Below, in pieces: positions 7,944-16,836 of a stretch of 64,000 nucleotides of DNA. The number at the start of each line of letters is the position of its first letter. Position 1 is the first letter of the stretch. This DNA is from Paracoccaceae bacterium (GTDB taxonomy: Bacteria; Pseudomonadota; Alphaproteobacteria; Rhodobacterales; Rhodobacteraceae). Made by a program: the position numbers and the translations under genes. The notes below the pieces were generated by a model, which searched no databases, had not been told where the DNA came from, and saw only the letters and a program-made list of their open reading frames with translations. Where the stretch lies: assembly GCA_020446815.1 (NCBI GenBank), contig JAGRDY010000031.1, positions 1 through 64,000 of the forward strand, read 5' to 3'.

Positions 7944-9530
7944 TCAGCCGCGCGGGCGCGGCCAGTCGGCATTGGGGCGCATCCGTTCGCGCGGCAGGCG
8001 CACGGGGAATTTTGCGCGAATCTCGTCGTCGATCGCGCGCGGGATGTGCTCCGGGTAGTGACTGGCGAGCGTTGCATCGACATGATCGATCGCGCGATCG
8101 AGCGCGGTCCGGCGGTCCTTCTCGGCCCACTCGCTGGGGCTCATCCGGTCGCCGAACCTCGGATAGACGTAGTCGCGCTCCATCAGGTCCATGGTCTGGC
8201 AATGCGCAAGGAAATGGCCGGGCCCGCCCACGCAGACCTCGCGGATGACATCGACCGAGAGGGTGTCGTCGGTCACCTCGATCCCGCGCACCGTTCGCAA
8301 TGCCGCCCCGACCGAGTCGTTGTCCATCGCCAGACTCTCGAGAGAAAATCCCATCAGCGAGGCGACCATGCCGCCCGCCTCATACATCAGGTTGGCGCCG
8401 GCATTGGCGGTGACGACGTGATTGAGGGCCTTCTCGTAGCCCGACTGGGCGTCCGGCACCTTGCTGTCGGCGATCCCGGCGGGGATGCCTGAAATCAGGC
8501 CGTAATAGCGGCCCATCTGGCCACAGGCCGCAGTCAGGAGCGCCTGCTCGCCGCTGCCGCAGCACATCGCCCCGGTGCGCAGGTCAGACACGAACGGCCA
8601 GAAGCCGATGATCACCGGATTGCCCGGTGCCACCGCCTCGACATAGATCGCGCCGGCCAGAAGCTCCGCGACGATCATCACCACGTTGCCGGCCAGTGCC
8701 GCCGGCCCGGTGGCGCCGGCCTGGCCAAGCGAGACCAGCATGATCGGCATCCCGGCCCGCGCGCCCACCTCGAGGCATCGGCAGCTGTCAGCCGCGAATT
8801 TCAGCGGCGAGACCGTGAAGCAGCACGACATCGATACGAACGGGCGTTCGCGCCACTGCCTTTCGCCGCCAACGATCCTGTGCATCACCGCGAGCGAGTC
8901 CTCGAGTTGGCGCACGCCGCCCCAACTGGTGCCGACATGTTTCGAGGTGCCGGCGAGGCTCGCGTAAAGGGTGTTGAAATCCATTTCGTAGAAGTCCTCG
9001 ATCTCGCGCGGGACCACGGTACGCTGAAAGAAATGGATATTGTCGAGCGTGTCGACGAGGCGCGCGCAGTCATAGAGGTCGTTGAGTGTCGAATTGCGGT
9101 AGGCGCCGGTGCGCGGATCGACCATGCTTACCGTCGCACCCGCCGTGCCGCAATAGAGCCGGCTGCCCTGCATGTGCATGTCGTGGCAGGGATCACGCCC
9201 GGCCAGCAGAAAGTCGCGATTGATGCGCGGCAGGTAATCCTCGACCAGCGCGCGCGGAAAGGTGATGCGGCCGTCGCGATAGACGCAGCCGATCCGGGTC
9301 AGATAGTCAACGGTCGAGGGCAGGCAATCACCGATGCCCACGGTCTCGAGCACGTCGAGCGCCGCGTGGTGGACGCGCACGACGTCGGCGTCGCTCAGCG
9401 GGCGGAAACGGCAGGCGCTGTCCATCCCGCCGCGAACCGGACGCATTTCGATCTCGCTCGGCGCAGCTCTCTGCGTCCGGCGCGCCGCGCGCCCGCCGCG
9501 CCTCGTTGTCGTAACCTGCATCTGGTTCAT
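7944..9530 (-). CDS. MttB-family (non-pyrrolysine) corrinoid-dependent methyltransferase homologue
   Basis: A 528-residue member of the trimethylamine methyltransferase family. In this superfamily the methyl group of a quaternary or tertiary amine (glycine betaine, carnitine, proline betaine, trimethylamine) is passed to a corrinoid protein. Family features are the N-terminal LSDADVVRVHHAALDVLETVG, the central LYCGTAGATVSMVD, and the Gly-rich barrel region VSLGQAGATGPAALAGNVV. No in-frame amber codon is present, so it belongs to the pyrrolysine-free branch. The start at 9530 is fixed by AAAGGAG nine bases upstream; longer reading runs antisense through the LysR gene. It is divergent from that regulator across 58 bases. 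No corrinoid protein gene is in the window. Confidence 0.8.
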   Translation of the reverse strand: MNQMQVTTTRRGGRAARRTQRAAPSEIEMRPVRGGMDSACRFRPLSDADVVRVHHAALDVLETVGIGDCLPSTVDYLTRIGCVYRDGRITFPRALVEDYLPRINRDFLLAGRDPCHDMHMQGSRLYCGTAGATVSMVDPRTGAYRNSTLNDLYDCARLVDTLDNIHFFQRTVVPREIEDFYEMDFNTLYASLAGTSKHVGTSWGGVRQLEDSLAVMHRIVGGERQWRERPFVSMSCCFTVSPLKFAADSCRCLEVGARAGMPIMLVSLGQAGATGPAALAGNVVMIVAELLAGAIYVEAVAPGNPVIIGFWPFVSDLRTGAMCCGSGEQALLTAACGQMGRYYGLISGIPAGIADSKVPDAQSGYEKALNHVVTANAGANLMYEAGGMVASLMGFSLESLAMDNDSVGAALRTVRGIEVTDDTLSVDVIREVCVGGPGHFLAHCQTMDLMERDYVYPRFGDRMSPSEWAEKDRRTALDRAIDHVDATLASHYPEHIPRAIDDEIRAKFPVRLPRERMRPNADWPRPRG

Positions 9531-9588
9531 TCGAGACACTCCTTTCGCTGCGGTCTGATCTCGCCGTCGCATTCTGCGCGGGGTGCAA

Positions 9589-10623
9589 ATGAGCGCAATT
9601 GACAGTTTTTGGACGATCGGTAACCATGGCTTACCAGTCACGCCGCCCGCCGCGACCGCGGGTCTCGAAGGAACAGGGCAGTTGGCCAGACATCCGTCTT
9701 TCCGGGCGTTGCCGCCGCTCAACACACTCAGGGGGTTCGAGGCGGCGGCGCGACTGTTGAACTTTCGCAGGGCGGCGGAAGAACTCAACCTGACGCATGC
9801 CGCAATCAGCCACCAGATGCGCCTGCTCGAGGGTGATCTGGGTTGCGCGCTATTCCGGCGCGAGGGGCGCGCGGTAGTGCTGACCGAGGAGGGCCGCATC
9901 TTTTACGACCATGCACGGCGGGCGCTGGATACCTTGGTGACCGGTGCCGGCATCATCCGCCGGTTTGGCCCGGAGGCCGATCTCAGAATCGAGACCTACA
10001 TCACCGTGGCTATCCGCTGGCTCTCGCCGCGATTGCCGCGGTTCCATGCGGCCCATCCCGAGATCAACTTCTCGGTCAACACAAGGCGCACGCAATGGTG
10101 GTTCGACGAGACCGACACCGATGTCGCCATCATGTATGTCGATCGCGATCTGCCGGCGAGCCTGCGGTCTAAGGTGCTGTTCGAAGGCACTCTCTACCCG
10201 GTCTGCAGTCCGTCGATCCTTGCCGAGCTGAGCCCGGTCGTGATGCCGGCCGATCTCCTGGGCCTGCCCCTGATCGAGGTCTCCTCGGCACCGAACGACT
10301 GGCGCGACTGGTTCCGCGCAGCAGGGGTCGAGAACGTGCCCACGCTCCGCTATACCAAGGTTGACACCTACGCGCTGGCGCTCGAGATGGCGATCACCGG
10401 CGCCGGGGTCGCGATGCTCAACGGCCCCTTCGCCGAAGAGGAACTGAGACGGCGCGAACTGGTGCTGCCGGTCGATCAGGTGGCGCGCTCGGGCGGCGAC
10501 TGGGCGGTGCTCTACCGGATCGACCGCGAACGCGACCACAAGATCCGCGCCTTCGTCAAATGGCTGGTCGAGGACGTTGCGGCCGACCGCAACCGGCGCG
10601 GGCCGGCCGGCGTTGCCCGGTGA
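9589..10623 (+). CDS. LysR-type transcriptional regulator, GcvA-like
   Basis: A 344-residue regulator. The winged HTH starts at about residue 40 (LPPLNTLRGFEAAARLLNFR, then HAAISHQMRLLEGDLG), followed by a LysR substrate-binding domain (RIETYITVAIRWLSPRLPRF). The GcvA subgroup typically controls amino-acid and amine degradation. About 37 residues precede the HTH, more than usual, so a start further in is possible. ATG 9589 is preferred to GTG 9583 because GCGGGG lies at the right distance. It is divergent from the MttB-like gene and is its likely regulator. Confidence 0.85.
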   Translation: MSAIDSFWTIGNHGLPVTPPAATAGLEGTGQLARHPSFRALPPLNTLRGFEAAARLLNFRRAAEELNLTHAAISHQMRLLEGDLGCALFRREGRAVVLTEEGRIFYDHARRALDTLVTGAGIIRRFGPEADLRIETYITVAIRWLSPRLPRFHAAHPEINFSVNTRRTQWWFDETDTDVAIMYVDRDLPASLRSKVLFEGTLYPVCSPSILAELSPVVMPADLLGLPLIEVSSAPNDWRDWFRAAGVENVPTLRYTKVDTYALALEMAITGAGVAMLNGPFAEEELRRRELVLPVDQVARSGGDWAVLYRIDRERDHKIRAFVKWLVEDVAADRNRRGPAGVAR

Positions 10624-10672
10624 GGCAGCCGCGCGCCCCGCGGGTCATCGCGCATCCGCTGTCAGCGGGCGG

Positions 10673-12127
10673 TCAAAACGCCTTGAGCCGTTTCATGCCG
10701 ACGTTCTTCGACTGGTAGTAGCTCGCCAGCGCCTCGACCCCCTTTTCCCGGCCGATGCCCGAGTTCTTGAAGCCGCCGAACGGGGTCTCGACGCCGCCCA
10801 CGCCCCATTCGTTGACATGGACCTGCCCGGCGTCGAGCCGTTCGGTCGTCCAGACCGCCCGGTCGAGATCGTTGGTGAACACCACCGCCGCCAGCCCGTA
10901 TTCGGTGCCGTTGGCGATCTCGACCGCCTCGCGCGGGTCGGAAAATTTCAGCACCGACAGCACCGGGCCAAATATCTCCTCGCGGTTGACCCGATCGTCC
11001 GGCGACACGTCCGCAAGGATTGTCGGAGCCATGAAATTGCCCTCGCGGTCGAGCTTGCGGCCCCCGGCCGCCGCGCGCGCGCCCTGCTGCACGCCGATCT
11101 GGGCATAGTTGTCGACGCGGGCGAGCTGGTCGGCCGAAATCAGCGGCGTGATGTCGGGGTCGTCCATCCCGGCGCCGATGGTCAGGCCCCCGGTCATCGT
11201 GACGAGCCGGTCCACCGTTTCGTCATAGACGCTGTCATGGACGACGAGGCGCGACATCGCATCGCAGCACTGACCGGAATTCATGAAGATTCCGGCCTGG
11301 GTCTGGGCCACGACATTGTCCATGTCGGCATCGGCATAGACGATGCCGGGGCTCTTGCCGCCAAGCTCCAGCACCGCCGGAATCAGGCTTTCGGCGGCGG
11401 CATGGGCGATCTTGCGGCCGGTGACGACCGAACCGGTGAAGACGATCTGGTCGATGCCGGAATGGCTGGCGAGCGCAGCACCCGCCTCGTGGCCGTAGCC
11501 GCAGATCAGGTTCACGGCCCCTTCGGGCAGGCCGATCTCTTCGGCGAGTTCGGCCAGAACGTAGCCCGCCGTCGAGTCAAGCTCGGGCAGTTTCACCACG
11601 CAGGCATTGCCGGCCGCGAGCGCCGCCGACAGCGAGCGTGCGACCATGTTCAGCGGGAAGTTCCACGGGATGATATGGGCGCTGACGCCGTAGGGGTAGG
11701 GGACCACATAATCGACATAGCCGTCGCCGAGGGGAATGTACTTTCCCTCGATCTGCGCGGCGAGACCGCCGTAATACTCGAAATATTTGGCCGAACCCTC
11801 GACCTCGCCTCGCGCCTCCGAAATGCGCTTGCCGGCGTCGAGCGAGATCAGCGTGGCGATCTCCTCGGACCGTTCGCGCAGCTTGCGTCCGATCTCGGCC
11901 ACCATGCGGCCGCGCGCCATCGGCCGCATGTCGACGAGCGCGCGCGAGTCGACGCAGCGGCGCGCGGCGGCGACGGCGCGGTCGACATCGGCGGCGGTCG
12001 CGCGCGCCACTTCCGCAAGTGGGCGGCCCGTCGCGGGATTCAGGAGCGTGATCCGCCCGCCGTCGGACCCGTCGACCCATTTGCCGCCGATATAGTTCCG
12101 CCAGTAATCCTTCATCGGTGTGCTCAT
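10673..12127 (-). CDS. NAD(P)-dependent aldehyde dehydrogenase
   Basis: A 484-residue ALDH-superfamily enzyme that oxidises an aldehyde to the acid. It has the family's NAD-binding and catalytic elements: IPWNFPLNMVARSLSAALAA, ELGGKSPGIVYADADM with the general-base Glu, and the nucleophile region FMNSGQCCDAMSRLVV with the catalytic Cys. It ends in the typical PFGGFKNSGIGREKGVEALA. ATG 12127 overlaps the TGA of the upstream flavoprotein gene by 4 bases and follows AAGGGAAA, so the two are translationally coupled. The aldehyde is probably released by, or derived from, a betaine or amino-alcohol; formaldehyde, betaine aldehyde and a semialdehyde are all possible. Confidence 0.9.
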   Translation of the reverse strand: MSTPMKDYWRNYIGGKWVDGSDGGRITLLNPATGRPLAEVARATAADVDRAVAAARRCVDSRALVDMRPMARGRMVAEIGRKLRERSEEIATLISLDAGKRISEARGEVEGSAKYFEYYGGLAAQIEGKYIPLGDGYVDYVVPYPYGVSAHIIPWNFPLNMVARSLSAALAAGNACVVKLPELDSTAGYVLAELAEEIGLPEGAVNLICGYGHEAGAALASHSGIDQIVFTGSVVTGRKIAHAAAESLIPAVLELGGKSPGIVYADADMDNVVAQTQAGIFMNSGQCCDAMSRLVVHDSVYDETVDRLVTMTGGLTIGAGMDDPDITPLISADQLARVDNYAQIGVQQGARAAAGGRKLDREGNFMAPTILADVSPDDRVNREEIFGPVLSVLKFSDPREAVEIANGTEYGLAAVVFTNDLDRAVWTTERLDAGQVHVNEWGVGGVETPFGGFKNSGIGREKGVEALASYYQSKNVGMKRLKAF

Positions 12128-14463
12128 GTCGTTTCCCTTTCCAAGATCTTTCGTCCCACGCCCGGGATTTCGTTCGTCGGTGCGGCCGGCTGCCAGGCAC
12201 CCGCGACGCAAACTTCAAGTGCGCCCTGCCATGGATCGAGCAGCGCGAAGGCCAGCGCCTTGTTTCTCAGATGCCCCCATCCGCCCGAGGTCGTGCAGCC
12301 GACGGTGCGGCCGGTTGCGTCTCGGACCGGCTCGGCACCATGCGGCATGGTCGTCGCGCCGCCAATCTCGATATGGACGAGCTGTCGCGCCGCATCCCGC
12401 GACCCGGCGGCGATCGCGGGCGTCACCTCGGTATTCAATTCGCTTGGCCAGGCAGGGAGTGCGGATTCCAGCCTGAGAGATTCGAGCGCCCGCGCGCCGA
12501 TCAGGGTCGTGCCCTGCTCAAGCGCAAGAAAGACGTGGCGCAGCATGTCGGCGCGGACATGGAGCCGGTAGCCCGGCAGGCCGAACGGATCGCAGCGATG
12601 GGCGCGGACAGGGGCGTAACCGATGGTAATCGTCTTCACCCAGCCGGGCGGCAAAGCCGCGGCGTCCAGCGCCTCCGTGGTGGACTTCTGCAGACGTTGC
12701 GGCGCGGATGCCCCGAAGAGCAGGAGCGCCCCTTCCGATCCGGACAGGTTGTCGACCCGCACGTCAACACCGATCGGCATCGCCTTGCGCAGCGCATCGA
12801 GAACCCGACGCTCGCTCACGGCGGCAGTTGTCAGGATGACGCGGTCTTCGCTTTCCCGCGCGATCGATATCTCCGCCTCGATCCCGCCATTCGATGCTAG
12901 GAGAAAGCCCGCCGTGGCGCAGCCGGTCGCGGGCAGATTGACCGTCAGGGCGCTAGCGAGCAATTCGCTGGCGCCCGCGCCCGACAGGGTGATCACCGAG
13001 CCGTGGCTGACATCGGCCAGTGCCACGCCCGCCGTGGCGGCTCGGCATTCCGCGGCCACCGCGTCATGCCAGTTCGGCCTGTAGAATGACGGTTCGTCTT
13101 TCACGCCATCCGGCGCGAACCAGTTGGGCCGCTCCCATCCGGCGGCGGCGCCAAACCTGGCGCCACGCGCGGCCAGAAGGTCATGTATCGGTGTCGTGCG
13201 CAACGGCCGCGCTGCGGGCAGTTCCTCGCCGGGCTTGGGGAGCAGGTAGGTGTGCTCGTAGGCCTCCTCGACCTTGCGCGCCGACCACGCACGCGTCGCC
13301 CAGTCGCCGAACCGACGGGAATCGCAGCATGCCATATTGATCGAGGGCGCGCCGTGCGTCATCCATTCGGCCAGCTGCCATCCGATCCCGCCGGCCAGGG
13401 TGATGCCAAAAGGATTGCCCTCGGCCAGCCAGAAATTCGTGAGGCCAAAAGCGGGGCCGGTCGTGGGAAGATCATCGGGGGTGTAGGGCATGGCGTAGTT
13501 CACGACCCGCCTGATCCCCGCCTCGGCCAGTACCGGGATGCGCGCCATCGCGTGCTCGAGATAAGGCAGCAGCTTTTCCAGCTCGTCGGGAAACGGCTCT
13601 GCCGGGCCGGCGGGCGGCGCGTCGACGAACCGCGCCTCGCCGCGCCCGTCATAGGCCCCGACGAGGAACGCATCGCCCTCCTGGCGGCAGTAGAACACGC
13701 CCTCGGGATCGCGCATCACCGGCATCTCGGGCAGGCCCGCGAGGCGCCGCTGGGCGAGTTCGGGCAAGGGTTCGGTGACAAAATACTGGTGGCGGACCCC
13801 AACGCATTGGGCGATCAGTCCGACCATCCCGGCGACGCGCCGGGCGTGATTGCCGGACGCGGCCACGACGTGCCGGGCAAGAACCGTGCCCTGCGAGGTC
13901 GTGACCCGCCAGAGTCCCTGCGCATCCTGCGACAGCGCCGTCACTTCGCAGTTGCGATGAAGCCGGGCGCCCCCCTGTCGCGCCCCGGCGGCGAGGCTTT
14001 GCGTGAGGTCGGCCGGAGCGATATGGCCGTCCTCGGGGTTATAGAGTCCGCCGAGGATGCCCTCCGTTTTCATCAGAGGCCAGAGGGCGCCGATCTCTTC
14101 CGGTGTCAGCAGCCTCGCCCTGGCGCCGGTGGCTTCGGCCAGACCCATGTAGCGGCGGAATTCGTCGAGACGGTCGGGATGCGTAGCCAGCCGGAGATTG
14201 CCGCACGCATGGTATCCCGGCGCGAACCCGGTTTCGGCCTCGAGCCGCGAATAGAGATCGACGCCGTACTGGTTGAGCCGGCTGATGGTGGGATCGAGCG
14301 TGTAGAGGATGACGTGCCCCGCGGCATAGGCCGTGGCCCCGGTGGCGAGGTCATGCTGCTCGCAGAGCACGACATCGCGCCAGCCCTTCTTGACAAGGTG
14401 ATAGGCGACGCTGCATCCGACCGCGCCGCCGCCGATGATGAGAGCTTCTGCGGTCTTTTGCAT
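12124..14463 (-). CDS. Dimethylglycine/sarcosine dehydrogenase-like FAD-GcvT fusion with altered cofactor residues
   Basis: A 779-residue protein with a DAO-type FAD domain (LIIGGGAVGCSVAYHLVKKG at 9-28), an FAO_M-like middle (RPNWFAPDGV) and a GcvT/YgfZ-like C-terminal half. In relatives the flavin is bound covalently through the His of a TSGSTWHAAG-type loop. Here that loop reads ATGATAYAAGHV, with Tyr46 in place of His. The folate-domain motif (YAGELGWE in the paralogue at 24322-26769) is also lost, replaced by CDPFGLPGYRLHV. It probably uses non-covalent FAD and may not transfer C1 units to folate. ATG 14463 is chosen because the longer frame would reach the divergent LysR start. Confidence 0.75.
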   Translation of the reverse strand: MQKTAEALIIGGGAVGCSVAYHLVKKGWRDVVLCEQHDLATGATAYAAGHVILYTLDPTISRLNQYGVDLYSRLEAETGFAPGYHACGNLRLATHPDRLDEFRRYMGLAEATGARARLLTPEEIGALWPLMKTEGILGGLYNPEDGHIAPADLTQSLAAGARQGGARLHRNCEVTALSQDAQGLWRVTTSQGTVLARHVVAASGNHARRVAGMVGLIAQCVGVRHQYFVTEPLPELAQRRLAGLPEMPVMRDPEGVFYCRQEGDAFLVGAYDGRGEARFVDAPPAGPAEPFPDELEKLLPYLEHAMARIPVLAEAGIRRVVNYAMPYTPDDLPTTGPAFGLTNFWLAEGNPFGITLAGGIGWQLAEWMTHGAPSINMACCDSRRFGDWATRAWSARKVEEAYEHTYLLPKPGEELPAARPLRTTPIHDLLAARGARFGAAAGWERPNWFAPDGVKDEPSFYRPNWHDAVAAECRAATAGVALADVSHGSVITLSGAGASELLASALTVNLPATGCATAGFLLASNGGIEAEISIARESEDRVILTTAAVSERRVLDALRKAMPIGVDVRVDNLSGSEGALLLFGASAPQRLQKSTTEALDAAALPPGWVKTITIGYAPVRAHRCDPFGLPGYRLHVRADMLRHVFLALEQGTTLIGARALESLRLESALPAWPSELNTEVTPAIAAGSRDAARQLVHIEIGGATTMPHGAEPVRDATGRTVGCTTSGGWGHLRNKALAFALLDPWQGALEVCVAGAWQPAAPTNEIPGVGRKILERETT

Positions 14464-14560
14464 GTTGGCCCCCACCGCGCCTGACAACCCCGGCAAGAAT
14501 AGAGGATTTGCGCCCGATACGCGGTACGGATAATCCTCATATGGACCATGACTCGAATTC

Positions 14561-15550
14561 ATGAGGCCCGACCTGACCCGACGCCTTCCCCCGCTTTACC
14601 CCCTGCGCGCTTTTGAGGCCGCGGCGCGGCACGGCAGCTTTTCGGCCGCCGCGCGGGAGCTTTCGCTGACGCAAAGCGCGGTCAGCCACGAGGTGAAGGC
14701 TCTCGAGACCTGGTTCGGCACCGCCCTTTTCCGGCGGGCGCGCTCGGGGCTGGTGCTGACGCGGCGCGGCTTGCAGGTCTTCGGAATCGCGCAAAGAGCA
14801 TTTGCCGAACTTTCGGGGTTGGAGGCAGGGACAGAGTTCGGCACTCTCATAGGCACGGTCACCATCGCGGCGCCGCCGCTCTTTTGCGCGCACTGGCTGC
14901 TGCCGCGGCTCGACCGTTTCGCCTCAGCCAATCCCGCCGTCGCGTTTCGCATCATCAACGTCACCGTCGACCGGCCCGAGCTCTTGCGTGAGGTCGACAT
15001 CGCCATCGTCTGGGGCGACGGTGTGCCGGCGGGCCGCGATGGCGTGCGGCTGATGTCGGCGATGCAGATGCCGGTCGCGAGCCCGGCCTTGACGGCAACC
15101 GCGGGCACGGCGGTTCTGGAGACCCTCTTGCGGCAGAGCCGCATCCTGCACGAGGGCGACAGGAAGATTTGGCGAAGCTGGTGTGAACGGGCCGGAACCG
15201 GAGTGATCGAGAACCATGATGAATGGGTGTTCGACGACCCGGCGCTGATGATCGAGGCCTGCATGCGCGGACACGGCATCGCGCTCGGCACGCTGCCGCT
15301 GATCGACGGGCTGCTGTCGGAGGGCCGTCTTGTCGCTCTCTTCCATACAGCGCTTCCTGCACCATTCCACTATTTCCTGACCCGGCCCGATCCGTTCCTG
15401 AGCGGGCGCGCGGCGGCGGCGGTCTACACCTGGCTCAAGGGGTTCGCGGACGCGGCGGCACCGCCGGTCACGGACAGGCGCGATCCGCGCGCCCCCGAGG
15501 CGCATCCGCCGCCCCCTGCCGGGCCGGGCCGGGCCGCACGGCGCGGATGA
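14561..15550 (+). CDS. LysR-type transcriptional regulator, GcvA-like
   Basis: A 329-residue regulator. The N-terminal HTH is immediate (LPPLYPLRAFEAAARHGSFS, then QSAVSHEVKALETWFG). A LysR_substrate domain follows (GTVTIAAPPLFCAHWLLPRL). The tail after about residue 300 is Pro/Arg-rich and low in complexity. It is divergent from the flavoprotein-ALDH operon across 97 bases and lies just ahead of a two-gene enolase operon on its own strand, so it could control either or both. The 97-base gap contains the only promoter space for both directions. Confidence 0.85.
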   Translation: MRPDLTRRLPPLYPLRAFEAAARHGSFSAAARELSLTQSAVSHEVKALETWFGTALFRRARSGLVLTRRGLQVFGIAQRAFAELSGLEAGTEFGTLIGTVTIAAPPLFCAHWLLPRLDRFASANPAVAFRIINVTVDRPELLREVDIAIVWGDGVPAGRDGVRLMSAMQMPVASPALTATAGTAVLETLLRQSRILHEGDRKIWRSWCERAGTGVIENHDEWVFDDPALMIEACMRGHGIALGTLPLIDGLLSEGRLVALFHTALPAPFHYFLTRPDPFLSGRAAAAVYTWLKGFADAAAPPVTDRRDPRAPEAHPPPPAGPGRAARRG

Positions 15551-15702
15551 CCGCCCGCGCGGCGCGGGGTGGCTGCCCCTGTTCGCGGTATTTGCATCCC
15601 CGATGAGAAATGGGAATATTCGCCCTGGGCGGACAACCTGCCTGATTCGATCCCCTCGTAGCCCCGCCGGGTGCGTGTCGGGGATGTGTTTTCCGTCAGC
15701 GG

Positions 15703-16836
15703 ATGTGCAAGATGACAGATGGAACCGTCGCGCGAATCGAACTTTTCGGAATCGGGCCTGACGGCCACAGGGTTACATGGTCCGCGCGGCTCGGGCCGAT
15801 GTATGAGGCGATGATCGTCGCGCGCCTGACCCTTGCCGACGGGACCGAAGCCGTCGCTGGACTGACCGCCTATACCGAGCACGAGTTCGACCGCACCACC
15901 TTCGATGCCGCCGCGCTGATGGCGCCCTTCGTGCTCGGCCGGGCGGTGTTCGACATCCCGCGCATCTATCAGGATATGCGCGGCCGTTACGTTCCGCTGG
16001 GGCACCTGGCCACGTCGCTGTTCGACATCGCCCTTCATGACGGCAAGGCCAAGCTGCTGGGGGTTCCGATCTATCGCATGCTCGGGGCGGCGCGTGATCG
16101 CATCCGCGCCTATGCCTCGAGCCCGCTGCTCGGGTCGGATGACGAATACATCGCCTATTGCGAGGACATGCTCGCCAGGGGCTACCGCGCCATCAAGGTG
16201 CACCCGTACTGCGACTTCGCCCCGGACCTGCGCCTCGTCCACCGGCTGATCGAGCGGTTCGAGGGCCGGCAGATCGGCTGGTCGCTCGACTCCGACGGCA
16301 ACTACGACTTCGGACAGGCGCTGCGCATCGGCCGTGTCCTCGATGCCGCGGGGTGGGAGTTCCTCGAGGCGCCGCTTCCCGACAGCGACCTGTCCGGCTA
16401 CAGGGCGCTGGCCGAGGCGCTCGACATCGACGTGATCTGTGGCGGCAACGCACTGCCGGATCTGCGCATCATCCGCCTGGCGCTGGAGATGGGGGCCTGG
16501 GACCGGTCCCGATTCGACGTTACCGGGATCGGCGGTTTCACAGGCGCCTGCGCCGGCATGGCGATGACGGCGGCGCACAACCGCAAATGCGAGGTCCAGA
16601 GCTGGGGATACACTCTCACCCAGGCGGCGAACCTGCACCTGATGCTGGCCTATTCCAACTGCGACTATTTCGAACAGGCCGCGCCGTTCGAGAAGTACGA
16701 GGTCGGTGCCCGGCAGGTCATCCGGCCCGATGCCGACGGCTGCGTGTCGCCATCGGGCCTGCCGGGCCTCGGGATCGAGCTCGACTGGGACGCGCTCGCG
16801 CCCTTCGTCTATGCCCGCCGCGAGTTTTCGGCATGA
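15703..16836 (+). CDS. Enolase-superfamily enzyme (mandelate racemase/MLE type), divergent
   Basis: A 377-residue enzyme with a capping domain and TIM barrel. Barrel-strand signatures are AIKVHPYCDF (Lys and His at strand 2), SLDSDGNYDF (metal Asp, strand 3) and FLEAPLPDSD (metal Glu, strand 4). Strand 5 reads ICGGNALPD, with Asn where the third carboxylate usually stands. The later strands carry DVTGIGGFTGA and VQSWGY. This superfamily abstracts a proton alpha to a carboxylate for racemisation, epimerisation, dehydration or cycloisomerisation. Its reaction cannot be assigned. The next enolase gene overlaps its stop by 4 bases. Confidence 0.75.
   Translation: MCKMTDGTVARIELFGIGPDGHRVTWSARLGPMYEAMIVARLTLADGTEAVAGLTAYTEHEFDRTTFDAAALMAPFVLGRAVFDIPRIYQDMRGRYVPLGHLATSLFDIALHDGKAKLLGVPIYRMLGAARDRIRAYASSPLLGSDDEYIAYCEDMLARGYRAIKVHPYCDFAPDLRLVHRLIERFEGRQIGWSLDSDGNYDFGQALRIGRVLDAAGWEFLEAPLPDSDLSGYRALAEALDIDVICGGNALPDLRIIRLALEMGAWDRSRFDVTGIGGFTGACAGMAMTAAHNRKCEVQSWGYTLTQAANLHLMLAYSNCDYFEQAAPFEKYEVGARQVIRPDADGCVSPSGLPGLGIELDWDALAPFVYARREFSA

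Noticed and set aside
10577-12571. Very long plus-strand open frame (over 660 codons)
   Set aside because: It is antisense to the aldehyde dehydrogenase and flavoprotein genes, is Arg/Asp/Gly-rich without domains, and arises from third-position GC bias.
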